DNA of 64,000 bases from Tahibacter sp042701255. GTDB lineage: Bacteria > Pseudomonadota > Gammaproteobacteria > Xanthomonadales > Rhodanobacteraceae. The DNA lies in the NCBI RefSeq assembly GCF_042701255.1, contig NZ_CP170554.1:4402001-4466000 (forward strand), in the 5' to 3' direction. This document shows positions 54,701 to 62,841 of the stretch, one piece after another (position 1 is the first letter of the stretch; each line of letters opens with the position of its first letter). The notes below the pieces were generated by a model that was given only the letters and a program-made list of their open reading frames with translations, had not been told where the DNA came from and ran no database searches. The translations under genes were made by a program, and so were the position numbers.

Positions 54701-55774
54701 TTGCGTTCCGCCACCGCCACCATCCGATCGACCGCGCTGCGCGCGAACCTCGCGCAGCTGCGCCGCCTGAGCCAGGGCGCCAAGGTCGTCGCCGTGGTCA
54801 AGGCCGACGGCTACGGCCACGGTCTCGAACGCGTCGCGCGCATCCTCGCCGACGCGGATGCGTTCGGCGTCGCCGCGATTGCCGACGGCCAGCGCCTGCG
54901 CGCGGCCGGACACCAGCAGCGCATCATCGTGCTGTCCGGCCCCGATGAAGCCGCCGACCTGGCCGAGCTGCGCCGCCTGCGCCTGGATGCCGTCATCCAT
55001 CACGACTCGCAGTTGGCCTGGCTCGCCGCCGACCGCGACCCGCGTCCGCTGCGCGTCTGGCTCAAGATCGACACCGGCATGCATCGCCTGGGCTTCGCAC
55101 CCGAACGCGTGCGCGAGGTCTACGAGCGGCTGCAGGCCATGCCGTCCGTCGAACGCGACGTCGTGTTCATGACCCACTTCGCCGCCTCCGACGAATTCGA
55201 CAACGCCGTGACCGCCGAACAGATCGCGCGTTTCGAGGCGGCCACGCAGGGCCTGCCCGGCCCGCGCTGCCTGGCCAACTCGGCCGGCGTGCTCGGCTGG
55301 CCCGCGGCACGCGGCGACTGGGTGCGCACGGGCGGCCTGCTGTACGGCCTCTCGGTCGTCGCCGGTAAGAGCGGCCACGATCTCGGCTTCGCGCCGGTCA
55401 TGAGTCTTTCCACGCGGCTGATCGCGATCAACCGCCTGCGCCGCGGCGAGCGGGTCGGCTATGCAGGCACCTGGGAATGCCCCGAGGACATGGACGTCGG
55501 CGTCATCGCGATCGGCTACGGCGACGGCTATCCGCGCAGCGCCGCGCCGGGCACGCCGGTGCTGCTCGGCGGGCGGCGCCTGCCGCTGATCGGGCGCGTC
55601 TCGATGGATCTCGCGACCATCGACCTGCGCGAGGCGCCCGACGCGCGCGTCGGCGACCGCGTGCTGCTCTGGGGCGACGAACTGCCGGTCGAGGAAATCG
55701 CCGAACGCGCCGGCACGATCGCCTACGATCTCACCTGCGGCATGACCAAGCGCGTACTGTTCGTCGAAGACTGA
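54701..55774 (+). CDS. alr: Alanine racemase
   Basis: This 357-residue PLP enzyme makes D-alanine for peptidoglycan. The PLP lysine is Lys34 in VVKADGYGHG, and the second catalytic base is Tyr254 in VGYAGTW; the sequences GVAAIADGQRLR, KIDTGMHRLGF, ANSAGVL and GRVSMD are all typical. The start codon is TTG: it aligns exactly with the E. coli start, and no ATG or GTG fits. A weak ribosome-binding site together with TTG suggests modest expression. Between dnaB and radA, the usual order in this group. Confidence 0.94.
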   Translation: MRSATATIRSTALRANLAQLRRLSQGAKVVAVVKADGYGHGLERVARILADADAFGVAAIADGQRLRAAGHQQRIIVLSGPDEAADLAELRRLRLDAVIHHDSQLAWLAADRDPRPLRVWLKIDTGMHRLGFAPERVREVYERLQAMPSVERDVVFMTHFAASDEFDNAVTAEQIARFEAATQGLPGPRCLANSAGVLGWPAARGDWVRTGGLLYGLSVVAGKSGHDLGFAPVMSLSTRLIAINRLRRGERVGYAGTWECPEDMDVGVIAIGYGDGYPRSAAPGTPVLLGGRRLPLIGRVSMDLATIDLREAPDARVGDRVLLWGDELPVEEIAERAGTIAYDLTCGMTKRVLFVED

Positions 55775-55787
55775 CACGGAGACGTCC

Positions 55788-57164
55788 ATGGCCAAGGCGA
55801 AGACCGCCTACGTCTGCAACGAATGCGGCAGCGAACATACGAAATGGCAAGGCCAGTGCACCGACTGCGGCGCCTGGAACTCGCTGAGCGAGATCGTCGT
55901 GAATCCGGCCAAGGCGGCACCGGCCGCCGCGCGGCGCGGCGGTTATGCGGGCGACGCGAGCGCACCGCGCGTGCTGTCGCTGAACGACGTCGCGCAGACC
56001 GTCGAGGCACGCACCTCGATCGGCATCGGCGAGCTCGATCGCGTGCTCGGCGGCGGCCTCGTCGACGGCTCCGTCGTGCTGATCGGCGGCGATCCCGGCA
56101 TCGGCAAGTCCACCCTGCTGCTGCAGATGCTCGGCGCGCTCGGCGAGCGGCTCAGCGGTCTGTACGTCAGCGGCGAGGAATCGCTGGCCCAGGTCGCCGC
56201 GCGCGCGCAGCGTCTGGGCCTGCCGCTCGCGCCGCTGCGCGCGCTGGCCGAAACCTGCGTGGAACGCATCATCGAGCATGCCGCGGCACAGAAGCCGCGC
56301 GTGCTGATCGTCGATTCGATACAGACGATCTGGACCGAGCTGCTGACTGCCGCACCGGGCTCGGTCAGCCAGGTACGCGAATCGGCGGCGCGGCTCACGC
56401 GCTTCGCCAAGGAAACCGGCATCAGCGTATTCCTCGTCGGGCACGTGACCAAGGAAGGCGGCATCGCCGGCCCGCGCGTGCTCGAGCACATGGTCGACGC
56501 GGTGCTGTATTTCGAAGGCGAATCCGGCAGCCGCTTCCGCGTACTGCGCGCGTTCAAGAACCGCTTCGGCGCGGTCAACGAACTCGGCGTGTTCGCGATG
56601 TCGGAAAAAGGCCTGCGCGAAGTGCCGAACCCGTCGGCCATCTTCCTGTCGGCGCATGCGGGGCCGACGCCGGGCAGCGCGGTCATGGTCACGCGCGAAG
56701 GCACGCGGCCGCTGCTCGTCGAAGTGCAGGCCCTCGTGGACCAGTCGCCGCTCGCGAATCCGCGCCGCGTCGCGCTGGGCCTGGAACAGAACCGCCTCGC
56801 GATGCTGCTCGCGGTGCTGCACCGCCACGGCGGCGCCGCGGTCTACGACCAGGACGTGTTCGTCAACGTCGTCGGCGGCATCCGCGTGCAGGAAACCGCG
56901 GCCGACCTGCCGATCCTGTTCGCGATCCTGTCGAGCTTCCGCGACCGCGCGCTGCCCGACAAACTCGTCGCGTTCGGCGAAGTCGGCCTGTCGGGCGAGA
57001 TACGTCCCGTGCCCAACGGCGAGGACCGCCTCAAGGAAGCCGCGACCCACGGTTTTCTCAAGGCCGTCGTGCCGAAAGCGAACGCGCCGAAGAAATCCCG
57101 CGTCGGCGACATGGAAGTCATCGGCGTCGAACGCCTGAGCGAAGCGCTCGGCGCGATCCTGTAG
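55788..57164 (+). CDS. radA: DNA repair protein RadA
   Basis: This 458-residue recombination ATPase helps branch migration. It has an N-terminal zinc finger (VCNECG and CTDCGAW, about 9-31), Walker A GGDPGIGKST, the RadA-specific FKNRFGAVNELGVF motif, and a C-terminal Lon-like domain (NVVGGIRVQETAADLP, SFRDRALP, FGEVGLSGEIRPV). It starts 13 bases after alr with CGGAG upstream. Its TAG stop is part of a REP-like repeat that begins at 57163. Confidence 0.95.
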   Translation: MAKAKTAYVCNECGSEHTKWQGQCTDCGAWNSLSEIVVNPAKAAPAAARRGGYAGDASAPRVLSLNDVAQTVEARTSIGIGELDRVLGGGLVDGSVVLIGGDPGIGKSTLLLQMLGALGERLSGLYVSGEESLAQVAARAQRLGLPLAPLRALAETCVERIIEHAAAQKPRVLIVDSIQTIWTELLTAAPGSVSQVRESAARLTRFAKETGISVFLVGHVTKEGGIAGPRVLEHMVDAVLYFEGESGSRFRVLRAFKNRFGAVNELGVFAMSEKGLREVPNPSAIFLSAHAGPTPGSAVMVTREGTRPLLVEVQALVDQSPLANPRRVALGLEQNRLAMLLAVLHRHGGAAVYDQDVFVNVVGGIRVQETAADLPILFAILSSFRDRALPDKLVAFGEVGLSGEIRPVPNGEDRLKEAATHGFLKAVVPKANAPKKSRVGDMEVIGVERLSEALGAIL

Positions 57165-57427
57165 GTTGCGGCGAGCGCCGCGAACCGCAACGTCGCGGCC
57201 TCGACGCTGCGCAGGATCGGCGTCGAAGGAACGATCGGGACACGACTGGCCGCTACATCGCGCAGAACGCCCGCCGGAGGAATCCGCATCGGCACGATCG
57301 ATCGCTCGACGGGCGTTTCCCCCTGAGCGACACCGCGATGTTGCGCATCGCCTGCGCTTCACCGGCAACCTGCGCAGCACCGTATGCACGCAGGTTGCGG
57401 TGAGCGCAGTGAACCGCAACGTCGCGG
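57163..57427. repeat. Cluster of three REP-like palindromic repeats
   Basis: Three copies of a roughly 36-39-base element of the form AGGTTGCGG...CCGCAACGTCGCGG: direct at 57163-57198, inverted at 57333-57371, direct at 57392-57427. Each has imperfect dyad symmetry (GGTTGCGG with CCGCAAC). The first two form an inverted pair about 209 bases across, the layout of REPIN elements that spread with a RAYT transposase. The first copy begins within the radA stop codon. Confidence 0.78.
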
Positions 57428-57491
57428 TCTACGATGCGCGGCGGCGCGGCGACGTCACGCTAGAGCAGGACCTTTCGCACCGCATCCAGGC
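57165..57491. other. Gap between radA and the yceI-like gene
   Basis: These 327 bases between convergent genes are mostly the REP-like cluster. The remaining sequence contains short frames that are products of the repeats. No T-tract terminator is seen; the palindromes may serve both genes instead. Confidence 0.5.
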
Positions 57492-58100
57492 TCACTCGTT
57501 CTTCGCCGCCGGCGGCGTCGGCAGCGCATCCTTGAACGCTTCGACCTGGATGCGCACGAGGATGCGGCCCATGCCGTTCTGCGTGTACTGGTCCATGCCG
57601 AAATCGGCGCGATCGAGCTGCGCTTCGGCATCGGCGCCGCAGACCGGCTTCTTGAAATACGGATGCTCCATGCAGGTGAAGCTCTTGATCTGCAGGGTCA
57701 GCGGCTTGGTCACGCCGCGCAGGGTCAGCTCGCCCTTGACCGACGTCGGCTTGTCGCCGGTGAACTGCAGCTCGCCGCGATAGACCAGCTTCGGAAACTT
57801 CACCGCGTTGAGCCAGTCGGCCGTGACCGCGTGCTCGTGCATGGCATCGAGGCCGAAGTCGATGCTGTCGGCATCGACCTCGACGTTGACCGTGCCGCGA
57901 TGCGCGGCCAGATCGAGCTGGATCTCGCCCGACGTGCGGTCGAACTTGCCGCGCCAGACCGACAGGCCCATGTGCGGCATTTCCAGGCTCGGATAGGTGT
58001 GCATCGGATCGATCACGTATTTCTCGGGCGCGGCCTCGGCAGGCAGCGCCGCAACGGCGAACAGGGCGAACACGGCAGACAGGCGCAGCGGCAGGGACAT
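57492..58100 (-). CDS. YceI family periplasmic lipid-binding protein
   Basis: This 202-residue protein has a signal peptide (about 1-23, PAEAA) and the YceI lipocalin-like barrel that binds isoprenoid-type lipids. Typical blocks are YVIDPMHTYPSLEMPHMGLS, WRGKFDRTSGEIQLD, VEVDADSIDFG, FPKLVYRGELQF and VKGELTLRGVTKPLTLQ. Two cysteines in the middle (FTCMEH, PVCGAD) could pair. AGGAG lies 7 bases upstream of the ATG. It is the last gene of a minus-strand run that includes an ECF sigma factor, whose control it may share. Confidence 0.92.
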   Translation of the reverse strand: MSLPLRLSAVFALFAVAALPAEAAPEKYVIDPMHTYPSLEMPHMGLSVWRGKFDRTSGEIQLDLAAHRGTVNVEVDADSIDFGLDAMHEHAVTADWLNAVKFPKLVYRGELQFTGDKPTSVKGELTLRGVTKPLTLQIKSFTCMEHPYFKKPVCGADAEAQLDRADFGMDQYTQNGMGRILVRIQVEAFKDALPTPPAAKNE

Positions 58101-58253
58101 GGTCAGGCTCCTGGTGGTACGTCATCGGAAAGGAATCGAGGCGGGCGTCCGCGGCGGCTCGCCGCGTGCGCTCGATCACTGCGTCGAACGGGCGCGATCG
58201 CAATCGACAGGATATTGCGCCGATCTCGCTCGGCGTTGCGGCAAAAGCCGTGC

Positions 58254-58742
58254 TCAACCACGCGCGAGCTCGCGGCCCAACGCGTCCAGCAGCACCTGCC
58301 AGCCCTGCTCGCGCGCGGCCGAGGAATCCTGCCGGTCGAGAAACGCGCCCTGCTCGGTCAGGCGCAGCCGCGTGCCGCCGGGTTCGGCCTGCAGTTCCAC
58401 GGTCAGCAGCGCGGCGAACACGCGCAGGTTGTCGCGCGACAGCACGCTGCTGAGCACGACGCGGCGGTCGGCGACGATGTCGAGATAACAGGTTTCGGCA
58501 ACGTAGACCGGCTCGCCGGTGCCGCGGCAATAGCGGCCGCGCTCGCGGCCGCCGACGCGGAAATCATGCGTCTGCTCGGCCAGCAGCCAGTCCTCGCCGC
58601 GCACGAACCAGCGCTGCCGCCGGTCGGCGTCGGCCCAGGCAGCGAACACGCGCGCCGGCGGTGCGGCAAATACGCGCTGCACGACGAGCTGCGCATGGGC
58701 GACCGCATGTTCCGGCGCGGCCAGCTTGGGAACCAGATGCAT
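58254..58742 (-). CDS. SRPBCC (AHSA1-like) protein
   Basis: This 162-residue cytoplasmic protein has the START-like fold. Visible are VVQRVFAAPPARVFAAWAD...RWF at the start, TCYLDIVADRRVVLSSVLS in the middle, and the closing helix EQGWQVLLDALGRELA. Ligand unknown; the fold binds hydrophobic molecules or chaperone domains. GGAG lies about 7 bases before ATG 58742, which I prefer to upstream starts. It follows the sigma-factor gene by 226 bases on the same strand; such proteins are common partners of ECF42-type sigma genes. Confidence 0.85.
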   Translation of the reverse strand: MHLVPKLAAPEHAVAHAQLVVQRVFAAPPARVFAAWADADRRQRWFVRGEDWLLAEQTHDFRVGGRERGRYCRGTGEPVYVAETCYLDIVADRRVVLSSVLSRDNLRVFAALLTVELQAEPGGTRLRLTEQGAFLDRQDSSAAREQGWQVLLDALGRELARG

Positions 58743-58968
58743 CACGACGCTCCGACGGATGCGACGCGCTATTGTGAGCCGGCGCATCCCGCCGCGACCA
58801 GCCCTGATCGCAGCGGCTTCGGCGGTAGTGGATTCGCGGCCGGCGGTCGTCGAGCGCGTTGCGGACGTATCGGGGTTGCGGCCCGCAAGCATGAGACCCG
58901 ATGCCCGCTCACCCGGCACCGCTGTGGTCACACGTCGCCGGGTCGCGACAACGCCGTGCAGTGCTGCC

Positions 58969-60243
58969 TCAGGCGTCGGTGGCCGGCCGCTGCAGGCATT
59001 CGGCCGCGCGGCGCTGCAGCTGCGCCTGTTCGCGCAGGTTGCGCGTCAGCGCGGCGGCGCGGCGGAATTCGGCCGCGGCTTCGTCGCGCCGGCCGAGCTT
59101 CGCGAGCAGGTCGGCGCGCACGCTCGGCAGCAGGTGGTAGTTCTGCAGAGTCGGCTCATCCTGCAGTGCGTCGGCGATGACGAGTCCCGACGCCGGACCG
59201 AAGGCCATGGCCACGGCCATCGCGCGATTGAGCTCGACCACCGGCGACGGCAGCACCTGGGACAGCGCGCCGTAGAGCGCGGCGATGCGCAGCCAGTCGG
59301 TGTCGGCGGCGACGCGCGCGCGCGCATGACAGGCCGCGATCGCCGCCTGCAACGCATACGGACCGAATGCGCCGCCGAGGTCTTCGGCGCGCTGCAGGCC
59401 GGCCAGGCCGCGGCGGATCAGCAGCTGGTCCCAGCGCGCGCGATCCTGGTCGAGCAGCAGCACGGGCTCGCCGCGGCCGTCGACGCGGGCCATCGTGCGC
59501 GAGGCCTGGATTTCCATCAGCGCGAGCAGGCCGTGCGCTTCGGCTTCGCGCGGCATCAGCGCGACGAGGATGCGCCCGAGACGCAGCGCTTCCTCGCAGA
59601 GCTGCGGCCGCATCAGGTCGTCGCCGGCCGTGGCCGCATAGCCTTCGTTGAAGATCAGGTAGATCACCGCCAGCACCGAGGACAGACGCTGCGCGAGCTC
59701 GCCGGCCGGCGGCAGCTCGAACGGCACATTGGCCGCGCTGAGGCTGCGCTTGGCGCGCACGATGCGCTGGGCGATCGTCGGTTCGCTCTGCAGGAACGCA
59801 CGCGCGATCTCGTCGGTCGTCAGACCGCCTATCAGACGCAAGGTCAGCGCCGCGCGCGCTTCGCTCGACAGCACCGGATGGCAGGCGATGAAGATCAGCC
59901 GCAGCACGTCGTCGCCGACGCTGTCGTCGAGCGCTTCGCTGTCGGGCGCCCGCAGCAGCTGCTGCAGTTCGTGCTCGACGCCGAGTTCGTCGTGTTTGCG
60001 CTGTGCCATGTCATTGCGCCGCAGGCGGTCGATCGCGCGATGCTTGGCCGCGGCCATGAGCCAGGCGCCCGGATTGTCCGGCACGCCGCTCGCGGGCCAC
60101 TGCTCCAGCGCCGCGACCAGCGCGTCCTGGGCCAGATCCTCGGCCAGGCTCAGATCGCGCACGAGGCGCATGAGTCCGCCGATCAGGCGCGTGGACTCCA
60201 TGCGCCAGACCGTCGCGACGGCTTTCTGCGAAGCCGCGCTCAT
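58969..60243 (-). CDS. ECF42-type RNA polymerase sigma factor with C-terminal TPR-like domain
   Basis: This 424-residue sigma factor is more than twice the length of a plain ECF sigma. Region 2 is at about 10-80 (DLSLAEDLAQDALVAALEQWP, NPGAWLMAAAKHRAIDRLRR) and region 4 at about 115-175 (LSSEARAALTLRLIGGLTTDEIARAFL, IAQRIVRAKRSL). An alpha-helical extension of about 240 residues follows (VIYLIFNEGYAA, LCEEALRLGRILVALMPREAEAHGLLALM, ELNRAMAVAMAFGPASGL), ending in a TPR-like stretch. That layout, and a DGPF/YciI gene upstream, are the marks of group ECF42. There is no anti-sigma gene; the extension is thought to control activity in this group. Confidence 0.9.
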   Translation of the reverse strand: MSAASQKAVATVWRMESTRLIGGLMRLVRDLSLAEDLAQDALVAALEQWPASGVPDNPGAWLMAAAKHRAIDRLRRNDMAQRKHDELGVEHELQQLLRAPDSEALDDSVGDDVLRLIFIACHPVLSSEARAALTLRLIGGLTTDEIARAFLQSEPTIAQRIVRAKRSLSAANVPFELPPAGELAQRLSSVLAVIYLIFNEGYAATAGDDLMRPQLCEEALRLGRILVALMPREAEAHGLLALMEIQASRTMARVDGRGEPVLLLDQDRARWDQLLIRRGLAGLQRAEDLGGAFGPYALQAAIAACHARARVAADTDWLRIAALYGALSQVLPSPVVELNRAMAVAMAFGPASGLVIADALQDEPTLQNYHLLPSVRADLLAKLGRRDEAAAEFRRAAALTRNLREQAQLQRRAAECLQRPATDA

Positions 60244-60293
60244 GCGCGGCCTGCAGCGATGGACGGAACATGGCTCGGGGCTCGCATCGCGGC

Positions 60294-60821
60294 TCAGGAC
60301 TCCGCGCCGGCCTTGAGGCTGGCGAGGCCGGCTTCGAAGTCCTTGCCGATCATCTTGTCCATGTCGAAGAACAGGCTCATGAGCTTGCTGAAATACGGCT
60401 GCGGCCCGTACATGGCCCAATGCACGTCGGTGCCGTCGGCAGCCGGCTGCAAGGTGAACTCGGCCGTGTTGTGCGCCTCGAACGGCTTGAGGAAATCGAG
60501 CTGGATGCGGATCCGCGAATGCGGCGTCGCCTCGACGATCTGCATGCGCCCCTGACCGACCTTGCTGTTGCCCTCCCAGGCATAGACCGCGTCCTTGCCG
60601 CTGGCCGCGCCGCTGTAGTCGCGCTTGAGCGCCGGGTCGAGCTTTTCCCAGGGCGACCAGGCGGTCCAGCGATGGAAGTCGTCGATGAAGGCGTAGATCT
60701 TTTCCGGCGCTGCCTTGATGTGCGTGCTGCGTTCGATGCGGAACGAATCCGGACGGAAGGCCGCGGCGACGAGCACGCCGACGATCAGGACGAGAACGAT
60801 CAGCGCGATGAGCTTGAACAT
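60294..60821 (-). CDS. Membrane-anchored SRPBCC family protein
   Basis: This 175-residue protein starts with one strong membrane helix (FKLIALIVLVLIVGVLVAAAF) followed by a START-like domain (IERSTHIKAAPEKIYAFIDDFHRWTAWSPWEKLDP; FTLQPAADGTDVHWAMYGP; closing helix IGKDFEAGLASLKAGA). The WSPW motif is typical of this polyketide-cyclase-like subfamily. GGGGAAA lies just upstream of the ATG. It sits between the YciI and sigma genes (89 and 50 bases), so the three are probably cotranscribed. Ligand unknown. Confidence 0.88.
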   Translation of the reverse strand: MFKLIALIVLVLIVGVLVAAAFRPDSFRIERSTHIKAAPEKIYAFIDDFHRWTAWSPWEKLDPALKRDYSGAASGKDAVYAWEGNSKVGQGRMQIVEATPHSRIRIQLDFLKPFEAHNTAEFTLQPAADGTDVHWAMYGPQPYFSKLMSLFFDMDKMIGKDFEAGLASLKAGAES

Positions 60822-60910
60822 GGAATTTCCCCAGGGCTGGATGCGGCGCGAGGCCGCGGCGAGTGGATGTCGCGGGCGGCCCGCGCGGTCCGGCGCGGGC
60901 CGCGCCCGGC

Positions 60911-61336
60911 TCAGTTGCGCCGGGCGATCTCGGCGCGCAGGCGTTCTTCCTGCTCACGCAGCTCCGGCGTGAACTCGGCGCCGAAGTCCTCGGCTTCGAA
61001 TACCGGGCGTATCTCGATCTCGCTCTCCGCACCGGTCGGGTTCGGGCAGCGCTTGACCCATTCGATGGCTTCGTCGAGATCGCGCACCTGCCAGAGCCAG
61101 AAGCCGGCGATCAGCTCCTTGGTCTCGGCGAACGGACCGTCGACGACCTGGCGCGCGGTGCCGGAGAACTTCACGCGCGCCCCGCGCATGCTCGGATGCA
61201 GCCCCTCGCCGGCCAGCATGATGCCGGCCTTGACGAGTTCCTCGTTGTAGCGGCCCATGTCGGCCAGCAGCTGTTCGCTCGGCATCACGCCGGCTTCGGT
61301 GTCGTGGTTGGCCTTGATGATGATCATGCAGCGCAT
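60911..61336 (-). CDS. YciI/DGPF family protein
   Basis: This 141-residue cytoplasmic protein of the dimeric ferredoxin-like YCII family has MRCMIIIKANHDTEAG, GRYNEELVKAGIMLAGEGLHPS and the DGPF signature in VVDGPFAETKELIAGFWLW. The conserved DGPF family is genetically tied to ECF42 sigma factors, and one follows downstream. Its activity is not known. AGGAG lies 7 bases upstream of the ATG. It is the first gene of the run, so its promoter, probably recognised by the sigma factor itself, should lie in 61337-61450. Confidence 0.9.
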   Translation of the reverse strand: MRCMIIIKANHDTEAGVMPSEQLLADMGRYNEELVKAGIMLAGEGLHPSMRGARVKFSGTARQVVDGPFAETKELIAGFWLWQVRDLDEAIEWVKRCPNPTGAESEIEIRPVFEAEDFGAEFTPELREQEERLRAEIARRN

Positions 61337-61585
61337 CGTCGTTCTCCTGCGTGGGTGCGGTACCGGCCGCCGTCTGCGACCGGTTCTGCTGAGGCGTCGA
61401 AGCAGCGTGCGCCGGATCGACAGGCTGCCGAAAAAATTTTCGGCGACCGGATACGGCCGGACGACGCCTTCGTGGCATCCCGCCGCGCCCACTCTACCCG
61501 CAAGCCCGCGGCCGGCGCTGCCTCGCCGCCGCAACGCGGTCCGGCGCAACCGCAGACCGCTGCGACGGCGGTTGCGCCGGGCCGT

Positions 61586-62479
61586 TCAGCCCGCCGGCAC
61601 GAGCAGCTGCTTGGCCAGCGCGCCCTGCAGCTTGCCGATGCCGCGGGCCAGGTGCATGAAGCCGAACAGCAGCAGGATGCCGACGACGATCTGCAGCGGC
61701 TGCAGCCACAGCGGCAGCATGAACACCTGATCGTCGAAGTTGACCAGGCCGAAGCCGCTGAGCGCATAGATCAGCGGATTCAGTGCGAGTCCCAGGCCGA
61801 GGCTCACGCAGGTCACGAGCAGGGTGAAGTAGAAGATGCCCAGCGGCAGCATCAGCACCATGTAGAACAAGGTTCCCCAGGTGCGCGGATCGGTGAACAG
61901 GCGCTTGACCCGCTCCAGCAGCGGCAGCTCGCGCGCGGCATACAGCGGTCGCCGCGGCATGCGTTCGCCGAGCATGACCTCGATGATGCGGCCTTCGACG
62001 AGACTGAGCGCACGCACGGTGGCCAGGAACAGCACGGCCAGCGGCAGGCCGATCACGAGGATCATCAGACCGAACGACAGCGACAGCCCGGTCACGGCCC
62101 AGGTGAAATAGAAGATGCCGGTCGGCAGCGCGAGCAGCATGTAGAACATCGCGGCCCAGGCGCGCGGATCGACCGCGACGCCGAAGAAGCGCGCGAGCGC
62201 CGACTTCGGCTGCGGCGGCCGCGGCGGCCGCAGCGCGCGGTTCACGACGACTTCCTTGTCGCGATAGATCTCGGCGACTTCGTCCGGCGCGCCGTAGCTG
62301 TTGGCGATGCGCGCCAGCAGTTCGGCCGGCGCGACGCCGGGGTTCTCGGCGAATTCCGAACGCAGATGATCTTCGGCGTCGTACAGCGCGTCCTGGATCA
62401 GGGCCGGATCCTCGTCGCGCAACGCGTCGCGCAGCTGGTCCAGGTATTCGTTGATGGAGCGCGGCGTGGGACGGTTCAT
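61586..62479 (-). CDS. HAAS/sensor-domain membrane protein
   Basis: This 297-residue protein has an N-terminal HAAS-like helical domain (residues 1-75: INEYLDQLRDALRDEDPALIQDALYDAEDHL, ELLARIANSYGAPDEVAEIYR) followed by two similar hydrophobic modules (about 100-180 and 205-290). Each module contains FYMLLALPTGIFYFTW or FYMVLMLPLGIFYFTL, the putative 'Sensor' membrane domain, so the module is duplicated here. Its start overlaps the stop of the PadR gene by 4 bases (ATGA), showing translational coupling. PadR/HAAS pairs are common and are thought to govern envelope stress; the signal is unknown. Confidence 0.85.
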   Translation of the reverse strand: MNRPTPRSINEYLDQLRDALRDEDPALIQDALYDAEDHLRSEFAENPGVAPAELLARIANSYGAPDEVAEIYRDKEVVVNRALRPPRPPQPKSALARFFGVAVDPRAWAAMFYMLLALPTGIFYFTWAVTGLSLSFGLMILVIGLPLAVLFLATVRALSLVEGRIIEVMLGERMPRRPLYAARELPLLERVKRLFTDPRTWGTLFYMVLMLPLGIFYFTLLVTCVSLGLGLALNPLIYALSGFGLVNFDDQVFMLPLWLQPLQIVVGILLLFGFMHLARGIGKLQGALAKQLLVPAG

Positions 62480-62841
62480 GGCGTGTGGCCCTCGATGACG
62501 GTATCGACGAAAGTGCGCGTGGCGGACCAGGCCGCCTCCCATTCGCGCAGCACGGCGCGGCCGAGATCGGTCGCGCGGTAATAGCGCCGCGGCGGACCGG
62601 TCACCGACGGCTCGACCTCGCTGTCGAGCAGGCCGGCCGCACAGAGATTGCGCAGCACCGGATACAGCGCGCTCTGCTTGCCGATCAGCACGCCGTCGCC
62701 GTCGCGTTCGAGCTGCTTGGCGATCTGGTAGCCGTACAGCGGCTCGGGCGAACGCGCGAGCACGGCGAGCAGCACCAGCGACACGGTGCCGGCGCTGAGC
62801 TCGCGCTCGAATTTCTTGCGGTGGCTGTCGATCGCGTCCAT
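62476..62841 (-). CDS. PadR-family transcriptional regulator
   Basis: This 121-residue regulator has a winged helix (about 15-95: FERELSAGTVSLVLLAVLARSPEPLYGYQIAKQLE; SALYPVLRNLCAAGLLDSEV; PPRRYYRATDLGRAVL) and a short C-terminal helix (EWEAAWSATRTFVDTVIEG), the PadR-s2 type. It is first in a two-gene operon with the HAAS membrane protein, which it probably controls. Upstream, 62954-62985 is an AT-rich island with GTTCAC twice on the minus strand, a likely promoter/operator. The ribosome-binding site is weak. Confidence 0.9.
   Translation of the reverse strand: MDAIDSHRKKFERELSAGTVSLVLLAVLARSPEPLYGYQIAKQLERDGDGVLIGKQSALYPVLRNLCAAGLLDSEVEPSVTGPPRRYYRATDLGRAVLREWEAAWSATRTFVDTVIEGHTP

Noticed and set aside
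57166..57459. Small frames downstream of radA containing VNRNVAVYDARRRGD-like sequence
   Set aside because: They are translations of the REP-like repeats; similar peptides appear from the copy near 63100.
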